This document shows, piece by piece, positions 28,372 through 37,771 of a stretch of 64,000 nucleotides of DNA (position 1 is its first letter; each line of letters begins with the position of its first letter). The notes below the pieces were generated by a model that saw only the letters and a list, made by a program, of their open reading frames with translations, made no database searches and was not told where the DNA came from. Position numbers and translations under genes: made by a program. This DNA is from Nostoc carneum NIES-2107. GTDB taxonomy: Bacteria; Cyanobacteriota; Cyanobacteriia; Cyanobacteriales; Nostocaceae. Location: assembly GCA_002368155.1 (NCBI GenBank), contig AP018180.1:5355007-5419006 (forward strand), read 5' to 3'.

Positions 28372-28439
28372 TAAACTAAAAGGTGAAAACGAATTATTAA
28401 TAACAATTTCTCAAGGTAAAGATTGTAGGGCATGAGGCA

Positions 28440-28545
28440 TTGGGTATTTGTTATTTCTCCCTATTCTCCTTCTCCCCTTTTATACCTAGTATCTCTTCCC
28501 TAGCCCCTAGTCCCTAGTCCCTGCCCTTACCTGTATTATTTCAGT
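28440..28545. repeat. simple repeat tract (CCCTAGTC type)
   Basis: Pyrimidine-rich tract with tandem CCCTAGT/CCCTGCC units between the CHAT-FHA and phosphatase genes. Non-coding. Confidence 0.6.
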
Positions 28546-28570
28546 TTTTCTGAGTTTATGGGGTGTGGGG

Positions 28571-30835
28571 CTAAGTTGGATTCTCATCTTTTTGCGGCGT
28601 AGTTGCTGGCGGTTGGTTGACTGGCGCTGCTGGTGCTGTGTCCTCACATGGATTAGTTTCGCCTGGTTGTAAGACAGTGGCGCTAGTTCTGAGTTTGGAG
28701 AGTTCAATCCGTAAGGTTTTCTTTGGTGGCTGTACAGATGTAGCCGCGTCTTTTGGGGGAGTAGGTGTGTCTGGATTAGGACATTCTTGAAGATTCACCA
28801 AAGAGTCTTTACTAGCAGAATTAGGAATGGGTTTTTTATCAATAACTTGAAAATAAGTCCCAGTGGGAAACTTTTGTTTACTATTGATGATTTCACGACT
28901 GGTTTCAACTACCCACCCTTGTGCAAGATTGTCAAGGTTTCTTTCTGGTAATGGTTCTGGAGTTGGCTGTACAGTAGTATCGGGATTAGATGCAACTGGC
29001 TGAGTCAGTAAGGGCGATCGCAATCGCATTAAGAAGTAGCCAAAGGTACCAGCTGCCAAAACCAAGATTAACGGCACAATCCACTGTAGAGGTAGTTGAG
29101 CAATTTTGGTGCGGGGATTTTCTGGAATTACTTGCGTTTTGGCATTAGGATTGCTTAAGTTGGTTGTCTGTGCTGTTCTGGCAGTCTCAACAGCCTTTGT
29201 AGACACATTTTCGGGAATGAAGGGAGTTAAGCTTGACGGTGGTTCTACATAGTTGATTTGATAATGTACTAAGGCGATGGTGACATTATCATGTCCATTT
29301 TTCGTATTGGCGATTTCTACTAATTTCTCTGCCACCTCTACGACATCGGTTTGCCCTGTCAGTATCGGCAATATTTCTGTTTCCCAGTAATCTTCGACGC
29401 GGTCAAAATCACTTAAGCCGTCTGATGTGAGGAGAAATACTGCATCTTCATCCAGAATAAATCGCTGGGAAGTGGGATGTAATGAAGTACTGGGACTCAT
29501 CCCTAAAGCCTGCACCAGGGAGCCAGAACCACTCTGTTCGATTGCTTCCCGATATACAGCGTAGCCTAAGCGCACTTCACGGGAGGCGACATCATCATCT
29601 AAAGTGACTTGATAACAGCCTTGGCGTGAAATCCAGTAGGCGCGACTATCACCAACGTGGGTAATGTACATTTCATGGGCTATGGGCAATGCCATGACCA
29701 AAGTCGTGCCCATGCGTTTCCGCCCTTGGCGATTCTCGCTATCGTTCCGCTGGCTGATTTTATCATTCACCACTGCTACAGCCGATTCTAGGTCTGTGAG
29801 CAGCATTGCTGGGTCTATATGGTCAGAAGGTACTTTCGTTAGTTGATTTACCTGCTGTTGAATGGTTTCAATCGCTAAATTTGATGCCACATTGCCGCCT
29901 TCATGCCCCCCAATCCCGTCGCAGACTATCGCTAAGGCTGTTGGCTGTGGCGGTTTACTTACTAAGTTGTCAGGAGGGGGATAACAAGCATCTTCATTGC
30001 GTTGGCGACTGGGGCCAGTATCAGTTTTGGTAAAAATTTTGATTGTCGGCTTTTGCGATCGCCCTAGTTGCGCCAATCCATAATCGAGAACTGCTATTAA
30101 TTGTTCTGCCGATCTGATTTCTTCGTTAATTAAAGAACTACTAATTTTATGAATTAATTCCGCGATCGCAGGTTTTGCTTGCTTGTGTAACTGCTGCCAA
30201 AATTCACCTAATTGAATTAAGCTAGGCGCTGTTGAATCATCATTACGTAATTCCAACAAGCGGACTAAGGAGCCTTCTACCCTAATTAAATATGGGTCAA
30301 GTAAGCTTGATGCCACTCCTTCACTTAACAGAGGTTGCCACAAATTCGCAATTTGCCACAGCCAATTGAGTTGGCGCATAGATGTGGCATCACCCCAGGC
30401 TGTAATTAAATTGGGGCAAAGTTTGACTTCTTGAGTTGTGCCGTCAGTCAGTAGGGGTGGTTTTTCTAACAGTAAGATGCCGTTGGGGGAACGCTCATCT
30501 ATTGGCGGTATGATGCCATATACCTGCGGTATGTTTAAGCGATAGGGAATTAATCTCAGATATGGTCTGAGGTCTGACAAATTATCTAATTCAGGTGTTT
30601 GTGGCGATATTCCTGGTTGAGTATCAAACACCACAGATTTATCGATGACTAAATAGCGATCGGCTAAAATTTCCCCGGCGGCAAAACTGAGACCATCTCC
30701 CTGCACCCAGAGGTAGCGTTTGGGTAGGGGTGTAGAGCATCGCAAGCAAAACTTGTGGCTTATTGGGTTAGGAGCTTGACAAAGTTCATTAGGGCAGTAG
30801 AGTGTTGCCGCATCATTTTCCATAGTTTTACTCAC
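28571..30835 (-). CDS. zinc-ribbon, pseudokinase-like, PP2C Ser/Thr phosphatase with membrane anchor
   Basis: A 754-residue multidomain protein. Residues 14-36 form a zinc ribbon (CPNELC...CLRC). Residues about 55-255 look like a kinase fold without its catalytic residues: LADRYLVID at the glycine-loop position, NGILLLEKPP at the hinge, and LLDPYLIRVEGSLVRLLEL where HRD and DFG would be. Residues about 268-530 are a PP2C phosphatase with GPSRQRNEDAC, VCDGIGGHEGG, YITHVGDSRAY and LLTSDGLSDFD, so all metal-binding Asp are present. A membrane span (about 580-600) leads to a Pro-rich outer tail. It probably dephosphorylates Ser/Thr of partners of the local FHA proteins. The pseudokinase reading is an inference. 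Confidence 0.85.
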   Translation of the reverse strand: MSKTMENDAATLYCPNELCQAPNPISHKFCLRCSTPLPKRYLWVQGDGLSFAAGEILADRYLVIDKSVVFDTQPGISPQTPELDNLSDLRPYLRLIPYRLNIPQVYGIIPPIDERSPNGILLLEKPPLLTDGTTQEVKLCPNLITAWGDATSMRQLNWLWQIANLWQPLLSEGVASSLLDPYLIRVEGSLVRLLELRNDDSTAPSLIQLGEFWQQLHKQAKPAIAELIHKISSSLINEEIRSAEQLIAVLDYGLAQLGRSQKPTIKIFTKTDTGPSRQRNEDACYPPPDNLVSKPPQPTALAIVCDGIGGHEGGNVASNLAIETIQQQVNQLTKVPSDHIDPAMLLTDLESAVAVVNDKISQRNDSENRQGRKRMGTTLVMALPIAHEMYITHVGDSRAYWISRQGCYQVTLDDDVASREVRLGYAVYREAIEQSGSGSLVQALGMSPSTSLHPTSQRFILDEDAVFLLTSDGLSDFDRVEDYWETEILPILTGQTDVVEVAEKLVEIANTKNGHDNVTIALVHYQINYVEPPSSLTPFIPENVSTKAVETARTAQTTNLSNPNAKTQVIPENPRTKIAQLPLQWIVPLILVLAAGTFGYFLMRLRSPLLTQPVASNPDTTVQPTPEPLPERNLDNLAQGWVVETSREIINSKQKFPTGTYFQVIDKKPIPNSASKDSLVNLQECPNPDTPTPPKDAATSVQPPKKTLRIELSKLRTSATVLQPGETNPCEDTAPAAPVNQPPATTPQKDENPT

Positions 30836-31716
30836 CGATCAGCAATTGGCAATTCCTTCAACAGCATTGGCAGCGGTAATTACACCGCTCAAGTTTCTTG
30901 AACCTGACATATCCAACTTTGGATCAATGATTTTAGCTGGCGGATAGCAGCAGGTGCTAATACTTATTGATCTACTTATCCAAAGAACTCACTCCTGAGT
31001 CAACCCTACAGCCTCATCATAGCCTCTATTGCTCTAAAACTTTCCATTGTCAGCACAGCTTACTCTAAACTTTTTCACCAAAACATATCCCCAGTATTAC
31101 TATATTGTTTGTTAATGAATTATTACATCAAAATAGGCTGATAATGCTGTGATTTCTTGAGTTTATAAGTTACTACGTAGCAGTTAACTGTAAATTAAAG
31201 AATGTTAGATAGCTAAAATACAGCAGATAACCGAAGTTTAAAATTTGTAAAATATTTAGCTGTTCAATTACTAGTTGAATGCTGCCAATACTTTCAGTGG
31301 TAAGCGTTTTGGCTAAACAAGGACAAAATACTTATGCTTATTTTCAATAAAGGCGGATGAAATACTTACTCAGAGTACAATAATATTCTCTTTCCAGAGT
31401 GTTATAAAAATTAATAAATTTTGTCGGATTACAGCTACTAATTCTACAAGGACTTGCAACGCCAAAAAAATATCTGAACCCTAGTTTAAGCAGTCCCAAT
31501 AAAAAAAATTTCACCGCCAGGCACAAACCTTGCCATGAAAATCTGTCTTTCCTATATCCCATGCCCCATGCCCCATGCCCTCATCCCCATCTCTGATGTA
31601 GTTTGGCAAAAAGGTTACGGAAAAAGGAAAAAGAGTGATTTAAATTATGCACCCCTTTTCCTTTCTCCCTTAACCGCAAAATATCGAGTTAAATCACTAG
31701 AATTTAGCTGTTAATT
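30836..31716. other. 880-bp gap
   Basis: AT-rich, no gene recognised. It includes simple CCCATGCC repeats (31557-31590) and an inverted-repeat pair AGTGATTTAA (31634) / TTAAATCACT (31689) close to the ndhM stop. Confidence 0.45.
31634..31698 (-). terminator. imperfect hairpin after ndhM
   Basis: Outer stem AGTGATTTAA / TTAAATCACT (10 bp) about 20 bp beyond the ndhM stop, with purine- and pyrimidine-rich inner tracts that can also pair in part. It may be a terminator or a small palindromic repeat. Confidence 0.4.
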
Positions 31717-32076
31717 CTACTTTTTCTCGTCTACTGCTACTTGGGGAAGACCCATACTGTAGTTATTGACGCGGCTTTGGAGATTGTAGCTGATGTCACC
31801 TTTTTGCAAGAGCGATCGCAGATAATGCTCCAAGTCTGAACCAACGCGGCGTAAGTTGTAGTCTGTTAAGTCTGCGCCACTAGATGCTTCTACTAATTCA
31901 TCAAACTTACGATAAATCTTTTGTAGGGCATCTTCATTCCAGTTGAATTCATTGTCTGGGTCTACGTCTAATGTTAAGACTTGATTACTGGGAACCAGTT
32001 CCCCATCCCGGTCAATTTCTGCGGCAAAAATGCGAATATGCCGGGTTGTAGACTTGAGCAGCATCGGGTTGTCCAT
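31717..32076 (-). CDS. ndhM: NAD(P)H-quinone oxidoreductase subunit M
   Basis: Peripheral subunit of cyanobacterial/plastid NDH-1, the thylakoid complex for cyclic electron flow and respiration. It is found only in oxygenic phototrophs. The product from the ATG at 32076 is about 119 residues, MDNPMLLKSTTRHIRIFAAE, then LTLDVDPDNEFNWNEDALQK, DYNLRRVGSDLEHYLRSLLQ and GDISYNLQSRVNNYSMGLPQ, which match NdhM throughout. The frame is open upstream to 32199, but that extension has no counterpart in NdhM, so the inner start is chosen. An even shorter start at Met 32064 is possible. Transcribed alone. Confidence 0.93.
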   Translation of the reverse strand: MDNPMLLKSTTRHIRIFAAEIDRDGELVPSNQVLTLDVDPDNEFNWNEDALQKIYRKFDELVEASSGADLTDYNLRRVGSDLEHYLRSLLQKGDISYNLQSRVNNYSMGLPQVAVDEKK

Positions 32077-32199
32077 AAAAGGTGTAAGATTTGGGTTAAT
32101 TACACTGAAATCATTGTAGACGTTATGCCCTAGCTTAAAATGCCTGAAATAAAAAGGAATTGCCTTAATTAGGTAGGCAGAAGCAAAAAGCTTGTGCAT

Positions 32200-33039
32200 T
32201 AATTTATGAAGCTGCTAACAAATAGGCAAGGGAGGTTTGTTCAACTAGGAACGGCAGACAAAATTTCCTCCAGAGAAAATGATGAGGTAGGTAGTTGTGA
32301 TTTCTCTACAAACTACAATTTTGCGGCAGCGATATGCTAATCATATTTCAGCAATAATGTCAAGCTATTAATACTCATTAGGATTGATTGAGGTTGAGGT
32401 TAGGCTAGTACGGTTCGTAGGAATTCACCAACTAGATACACATGGCTCAAAATCCGACTTAATCAGCCTTGTGGCTTCTACTCTGTAGTAGAAGGCGGTA
32501 ATTACTTTGTTTCCCTGCCGATAATTTTGATTCAGAACAAAAATAAACTTTTTATGACTTTGCTACTCAACCTCATCTCAATTTTGAGCAGGAAAAAACC
32601 TGCTTCTGGTAAATTTACGTAGTTATGCTACAGCGGTCATGAGGTTTCATAAAAAATCAAAAATTTAGTGTTTTCACGTAAGTAAAATCACCAAAATTTC
32701 AGTAAAATCCCAAACTGTTGTTGACGTTCAGATAAAGTTGATGTAAAAACCTTTAAAAAGCTCGAACAACTTCTTACAGAAACTTTATTGTATAGAATCT
32801 TAAAAACTGAATAATAGTTATGGCTTACCTGAACCACCTCTGGTCTAGGAGAACTACAACCTACGTAGCCAAAGCCGGAATCGAAAAAGACACAGGAGTG
32901 TGAAATGGAAGACAAATGTGATGGATAAAGAATAATTCTTAATTCAAAACTATTTGGATTCAAAAGACAATATAAAGAATTTTGGTGGAGATCTAACTCC
33001 TAAACTTCATGACCACTAAGTAAAGGAATCCTCAAATCT
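32200..33039. other. 840-bp gap between divergent ndhM and the heterocyst-type regulator
   Basis: No gene-like frame was recognised. Both promoters should lie here. I looked for the nitrogen regulator NtcA consensus GTA-N8-TAC near the right-hand gene and did not find a convincing match (a GTAGTTATGCTAC near 32620 has 7-bp spacing only). Confidence 0.4.
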
Positions 33040-33321
33040 ATGAATTCTAAAGCATTACCACGCCAAATAAATAATATTGAAGTAGGTGTTTATGAATGCG
33101 AAATACATCTAAAATTCCGATTAGTTGAAGAAAAAAGCCTGTTAAGCGATCGCGAACAATTATTGCAAGTGCTGCTAGATGCTTTAACTGAAGGATCTGA
33201 TGACTTTTTAGAGACCCTACACGCGTCTGTGAAAGCCCAAGAAGTTTCTGAGTTTAAAGCTTCGCCGCAAATGCGTCGTCAGCTGATGCGCTTACGTAAT
33301 TTTGCCGATAATAGCCAATGA
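33040..33321 (+). CDS. small heterocyst-differentiation regulator-like protein (Npun_R1517/Asr1734 type)
   Basis: A 93-residue protein: NIEVGVYECEIHLKFRLVEE, then LLSDREQLLQVLLDALTEGS, FLETLHASVKAQEV and SPQMRRQLMRLRNFADN. It resembles the small proteins annotated as Npun_R1517-family heterocyst differentiation regulators, seen only in heterocyst-forming cyanobacteria. Their overexpression in Anabaena (Asr1734) affects heterocyst formation. No classical DNA-binding motif can be pointed to, so a direct transcription-factor role is uncertain. Monocistronic, with 840 bp upstream for complex regulation. Identification is from memory of the family. Confidence 0.65.
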   Translation: MNSKALPRQINNIEVGVYECEIHLKFRLVEEKSLLSDREQLLQVLLDALTEGSDDFLETLHASVKAQEVSEFKASPQMRRQLMRLRNFADNSQ

Positions 33322-34147
33322 TTATTTGTATTATTTAAGTAGTGAGAAGTTAGGAATTGAGCATCAAATGGTGAATTTGTTTTCAGTTTATCCATCTGCT
33401 CTCAAGATTTATGGAGTTGGCTTGTGTAATCTAAACCCACGGCTAAGAGTTAAACATACTCTCTAAACAGCCTAAGAAGTCTCACAGTAGCCCTCACCCT
33501 TTGCACTACGGAAAATACTTGGGTGCCTACTAATGCAGTTCTGCCTCAATAATCAGGGCGGGTTAAAGTTGTTAAAAAATTCTCTGTTCTGGGAAATACG
33601 TTTAATCAGGGTGTCACTTCAAGTTGGCGAAGTATTAGCTAGCAATCTTTGGCGTTATATACTCTAAACATTTAAAAAACTGTTCAATTAATGACTTAGG
33701 TTTTGAGCGATTGCAGTAGTTGAAAGTAGTATTTTGCCAGCTTGAAGTTACATTCCGCCCTTCAAACTGGTATAGAAGGACAATTTTACTTAAATCATCA
33801 GGGATAAATTAAATTCCAGAGCAAATCCAGGGTTAACAAATAGGCCGAGTACAGCAGGCGCGTAAACAGACCATTTAAAATTACTTAAAATGGCGCAAAA
33901 CCCTGGAAGAGAATTAATTCTTTTGGCTTTTGTACAGACGCGATTAATCGCGTCTCTGCGACTTTTAACTTTCAAGGTAATGGTAATAGGAGGCTAAGAA
34001 AACAAACAAATTGGAGTAAATATGACAATAGGCAAGCAAATGCACCTATATGGCAATTAAAAGGTACACAGCTTAGATTAATTACTGATTATTGGCTGTT
34101 AAATCTTGCGCTTTTTGCTCACAGCTAATATCTGCAATTCATGACAT
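33322..34147. other. 825-bp gap containing one AGACGCG palindrome
   Basis: Non-coding between convergent genes. It holds one perfect 20-bp palindrome of the AGACGCG family (33936-33955). Nothing else was recognised. Confidence 0.5.
33932..33959. repeat. AGACGCG palindromic repeat, copy a
   Basis: Contains AGACGCGATTAATCGCGTCT, a perfect 20-bp palindrome, within GTAC-...-CTGC flanks. Same family as the copies at 38907, 39287, 43611 and 43885. Confidence 0.9.
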
Positions 34148-34843
34148 TTATTTAGCAAGACCATGTTCTAAGGCAAAACGAACTAACTCTGTACGGCTGT
34201 TGGTACCAGTTTTACTAAATAAACGGCTCACATACTTTTCCACATTCCGCACACTAGTCTCTAATCGACGGGCGATTTCTTTATTCATCAACCCTTCAGC
34301 TACCAAATTGAGAACACTTTGTTCTCTAGGAGTTAGATCGATTTTAAAAGGTGCTGGTGATTGAGAAATAGCGTTTCTTTGGGTTAATAAAGCCTTAATT
34401 TGAGCAATCTGATGCGCTAGTTCCGCAATATCAGGAGTTTCCGTTTCTTCTCCTGTTGCTGGAGTCTTAGCTATGCGCCGAGCCAGCAAATTTTCTACAA
34501 TGGCAATTAACTCATCTGGATCGAAAGGCTTGGGTAAGTAAGCATCAACACCAGCTTGGTAACCTTGAATGCGATCGCCTGTCATTCCCTTAGCAGTTAA
34601 AAATACTACAGGCAATGCTTGAAAACGGGGATCTTCTCGCAGTTGTTTTAAAAACTGATACCCGTCCACCTGCGGCATCATGATATCCGAAATCACTAAG
34701 TCAGGTGTATTTTGTTGCATCAATTCCCATCCCTCACGGGCGTTACTGGCAACTTGAACGCTGAAACCGCTTTCTTGTAAATAATCTTTTACGGCTTCCC
34801 GCAATCCCGGTTCATCATCTACCAGTAACAATTGTGCTGACAT
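34148..34843 (-). CDS. NarL/LuxR-type response regulator (Ycf29-like)
   Basis: Two-component response regulator of 231 residues. Receiver domain 1-120 has acidic residues DDE (9-11), phospho-acceptor Asp53 in VISDIMMPQ, Thr in FLTAKG, and Lys in PKPFDPDEL. A variable linker (about 125-160) leads to a LuxR-type helix-turn-helix (LTPREQSVLNLVAEGLMNKE, then VRNVEKYVSRLFSKTGTNSR). The layout and length resemble the Ycf29/TctD-like regulators conserved in cyanobacteria and red-algal plastids. No sensor kinase gene is adjacent, so the partner is unknown. Confidence 0.9.
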   Translation of the reverse strand: MSAQLLLVDDEPGLREAVKDYLQESGFSVQVASNAREGWELMQQNTPDLVISDIMMPQVDGYQFLKQLREDPRFQALPVVFLTAKGMTGDRIQGYQAGVDAYLPKPFDPDELIAIVENLLARRIAKTPATGEETETPDIAELAHQIAQIKALLTQRNAISQSPAPFKIDLTPREQSVLNLVAEGLMNKEIARRLETSVRNVEKYVSRLFSKTGTNSRTELVRFALEHGLAK

Positions 34844-34914
34844 TGAAAATTTCCTTGATTCTACCTTTTTCCAATTTAGCGAAAGTTGGCAGAGATTGGA
34901 TAGGGGGGAGGAAA

Positions 34915-35055
34915 TTAGGGATTGGGTAATGGGGACTGGGGACTAGGTAATGGGTAATGGGAGATGAGGGGATAAGGGGAAATAACAAACACCCAATTAC
35001 CAATGACCCATTACCAATTACCAAATGACAAATGACCAATGACAAATGACAAACA
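34915..35055. repeat. heptanucleotide tandem repeats (GGGGACT and TTACCAA types)
   Basis: Two adjoining arrays: GGGGACT/GGGTAAT units, then ATGACAA/TTACCAA units, filling the gap between the glycosyltransferase stop and the response-regulator start. Non-coding. Confidence 0.9.
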
Positions 35056-35056
35056 C

Positions 35057-36025
35057 CTATAACCATTCGATGATTTGGGCTTTTTCTGGTAACTTGGCTT
35101 CGCTTTGACCAGAGTAGCGGGCTTTGGCGGTAAATAAACCGATGGGGGTACTTAAAAAGTCTACAAGGGTGGCTTTGCCTGCGATCGCCTGCAAAATATT
35201 TTTGGGTATTTCTTTTAATAACCAGCGAATTAAGCGATAAATATAGTCTTTGGGTTTTAGCCCTGGCATTAACTTAACACCGTACAATTCATGTAAGTAG
35301 CGATTGGAGCGTCCGTAGCGTCGCCATTGGCTTTGTAGCTCTTTGAAGGTGCTGCGGTGGCGATGCTTCACTATCGCACCTGGAGCAAATTTTAAATCAC
35401 CGATTTTGGCTAAGAGAATCCGCCAACAAATATCTGCATCGCCGCCTGTAGTGAGGTAAGGACGAAATAAACCGACTTTTTCTAAGACTATGCGACGAAT
35501 GGCTAAATTAGCGGTTTGTCCGTAAGCACAGAAGGGATGAGCGAGTGTGTGCTTTTGTGATAGGGTATCTTGCTGATCAGCGTGTTGTTCTAAAATATTT
35601 TTACTTGGCAATGCGGCAATTTCACCGACCACAATCACTATATTTTGGTCGCTAAAAGGTTGAATTAATAATTCTAGCCACTGTGGTTGTGGGCGACAAT
35701 CAGCATCAGTAAAGGCGATAATTTCGCCTGTAGCGGCTCTAATTCCTGTGTTACGAGCTGCATAGGAGCTTTGAATTTGATTTTCGCTTAAAGGGCGAAT
35801 GATGAGGGGAGAAAGCTCTGCGGCTGTGTTTAAATAAGTGAGAGTGCGATCGCTGCTATTGTTATCTACCAACAAATACTCTACCCGGTCTTGAGGGTAT
35901 GTTTGCGCTAATAAACAAGAGATTAAATCTGGTAAATCTGTCTCACCATTATAAATAGGAACAACCACCGACACCTGAGGCCAAAAGCTGTGGGCAGTGG
36001 TTGCATCAACTGGTGAATTATTCAT
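35057..36025 (-). CDS. family 2 glycosyltransferase
   Basis: A 322-residue inverting GT-A glycosyltransferase. N-terminal SVVVPIYNGETDLPDLISCL is the nucleotide-sugar binding start, LLVDNNSSDRT follows, and FTDADCRPQ carries the metal-binding DxD. AIVKHRHRST is in the acceptor half. The C-terminal about 60 residues (YIYRLIRWLLKEIPKN) are amphipathic and may associate with the membrane. The donor and acceptor cannot be deduced. The stop codon lies within 2 bp of the simple-repeat array at 34915-35055. No other sugar genes are close, so a pathway is not suggested. Confidence 0.88.
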   Translation of the reverse strand: MNNSPVDATTAHSFWPQVSVVVPIYNGETDLPDLISCLLAQTYPQDRVEYLLVDNNSSDRTLTYLNTAAELSPLIIRPLSENQIQSSYAARNTGIRAATGEIIAFTDADCRPQPQWLELLIQPFSDQNIVIVVGEIAALPSKNILEQHADQQDTLSQKHTLAHPFCAYGQTANLAIRRIVLEKVGLFRPYLTTGGDADICWRILLAKIGDLKFAPGAIVKHRHRSTFKELQSQWRRYGRSNRYLHELYGVKLMPGLKPKDYIYRLIRWLLKEIPKNILQAIAGKATLVDFLSTPIGLFTAKARYSGQSEAKLPEKAQIIEWL

Positions 36026-36121
36026 AAAAATAAAATTTTGGAGATGGGATTAATTAGATTCCTAAATTAGTATTCCCATTCCAAAATTCTAAAATCAGTA
36101 ATAGTAGCTTGAGATTGAAAA

Positions 36122-37459
36122 CTAAAATTTCAAGTCGCTAGCACGGCTGCTCATTGCTCCAGAAGGTTGGCTACTTGGAGGTTGAGCAAAGTTAGTATTA
36201 GAGAGAGCCGCAATCGCCTTAGCATATTGTGGATCGCTTGGTGTACCGAGTAAATCGGGATTAGATGCTAATTGACGTTCCTGTGCTTCTGTCAAATCCA
36301 GCTTGATATCTGGTGCGATTCCTTTATGGTTAATATCTGTTCCCTTAGGAGTGTAATAGTGAGCAATAGTTACTGCCAAACCAGAACCATCGGTAAGTTC
36401 GTGAACTGACTGTACTAAAGCTTTACCAAAGGTTTGACTACCAACTACCACTGCTCGCTTATTATCTTTCAGTGCGCCTGTGAGGATTTCGCTAGCACTA
36501 GCTGAATTACCATCTACTAATACAGCTAAGGGCAGATTTGTGATGGCAGTACGATTAGCTTTAGTATCTTCTGTGCCACCTACACGATCTACTGTGCGGA
36601 CAATTCCACCGTTATCCAGCCACATCCGCGCGATTTCAATGCTGGCTTGCAATAAACCGCCAGGATTACCTCGCAAATCTAAAACATAAGCATTAACTTG
36701 CTTACTATTTAAATCGCGGATAGCGCGCCGCATTTGATCCGCAGCATGGGAACTAAATTCTCGTAACCGAATATAACCAACGCGACGGTTACCTTCTTGT
36801 TTGACGGTATAACGTACTGTTGGTACTTCAATAGTCGCTCGGGTTAGCTTTAAATCAAAAGCACTTTGCCCTGTGCGTCCCAACCGTAAAGTTAAAATAG
36901 TACCAGCTTTGCCACGAATTAGCTTAGAAGCATCATCCACTTTCATTTGCTGAGTGGGTTTGCCATTAATAGCTAAAATTTCATCGCCGGCTTTAATACC
37001 TGCTTTCAGTGCTGGGGAATTTTCTATAGCTTCTACAACAGTCAGCCGCTTGGTTTTTTCGTTCAATTCCATGCGAATACCAATCCCCGAGACTTCCCCA
37101 GAGGTTTGGCTGGTTAGCGCTTCATATTGTTTGGGATCCATAAAGCGAGTGTATGGATCTCCCAAGGTTTGCAAGGCTTCGCGAATTGCAACGTATGCTT
37201 CTTCACGAGAAGAATAGTTTTTATTTAAAAGGCTCTGTCTAGTAGCTTGCCAATCTTGTTGATTAAATTTACCATCAACATATTCACGATTTACCAATTG
37301 CCATACTTGGTCTACTAAGGCTTTCGGGCTATCTTGGAGCGCAGCACGAACGCAGCGTGTCCAAGCAGGGCCAAATACGGATACAGTGGCAGTCGTGGCG
37401 ATCGCTCCACCAATCAAGGCTACTTGGAGCGGCGAGTAACGTTTCGCAGATTGGTTCAT
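36122..37459 (-). CDS. carboxyl-terminal processing protease, S41 family
   Basis: Tail-specific serine protease of 445 residues with the Ser-Lys dyad. An N-terminal signal/anchor (LQVALIGGAIATTATVSVFG) is followed by the N-terminal cap, a PDZ domain (about 105-190, GIGIRMELNE to AGIKAGDEILAINGK), and the protease core with YVLDLRGNPGGLLQ, VDGNSASASEIL (catalytic Ser) and VGSQTFGKALVQ (catalytic Lys). In cyanobacteria, CtpA matures the D1 protein of photosystem II; CtpB and CtpC are paralogues. Which one this is cannot be settled here. Acts in the lumen or periplasm. Monocistronic. Confidence 0.93.
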   Translation of the reverse strand: MNQSAKRYSPLQVALIGGAIATTATVSVFGPAWTRCVRAALQDSPKALVDQVWQLVNREYVDGKFNQQDWQATRQSLLNKNYSSREEAYVAIREALQTLGDPYTRFMDPKQYEALTSQTSGEVSGIGIRMELNEKTKRLTVVEAIENSPALKAGIKAGDEILAINGKPTQQMKVDDASKLIRGKAGTILTLRLGRTGQSAFDLKLTRATIEVPTVRYTVKQEGNRRVGYIRLREFSSHAADQMRRAIRDLNSKQVNAYVLDLRGNPGGLLQASIEIARMWLDNGGIVRTVDRVGGTEDTKANRTAITNLPLAVLVDGNSASASEILTGALKDNKRAVVVGSQTFGKALVQSVHELTDGSGLAVTIAHYYTPKGTDINHKGIAPDIKLDLTEAQERQLASNPDLLGTPSDPQYAKAIAALSNTNFAQPPSSQPSGAMSSRASDLKF

Positions 37460-37771
37460 GTATATTAGCTGGAATAATTGTGTTGTTGACAGTTTAGCAA
37501 TCAGGATTTCCAGAATTTTTTAAGTTTTTATACTCAAAGTTCAGCTATGCTTTCTTCATCATTTCTTCTTAAAAGAATGATAAAAATATAGCTTAACTTT
37601 ATTAATAATCATTTCTCCGTTGGCTAGTTTTCTCCGGAAGATCATTTGGGAGTTATGACACTGTAATCTGCATCAACTTTACACCCTTGATTACTTTTAT
37701 AAGATAGCACCTTGCAAGCTTAGTTGCAGGTATTTTAAACATCCGCTAACCAAGCTTTTCGTAACTGCGTC
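37460..37771. other. divergent promoter region
   Basis: About 310 bp between the divergent protease and YdcF genes; no specific element recognised. Confidence 0.4.

Noticed and set aside
32610-32640. NtcA-type site (GTA-N8-TAC) upstream of the heterocyst-type regulator
   Set aside because: The only near match has 7 bp between half sites and is about 400 bp from the gene.
32688-32963. 91-residue minus-strand open frame upstream of the heterocyst-type regulator
   Set aside because: Composition and lack of Shine-Dalgarno are unlike the neighbours; it lies in the probable promoter region.
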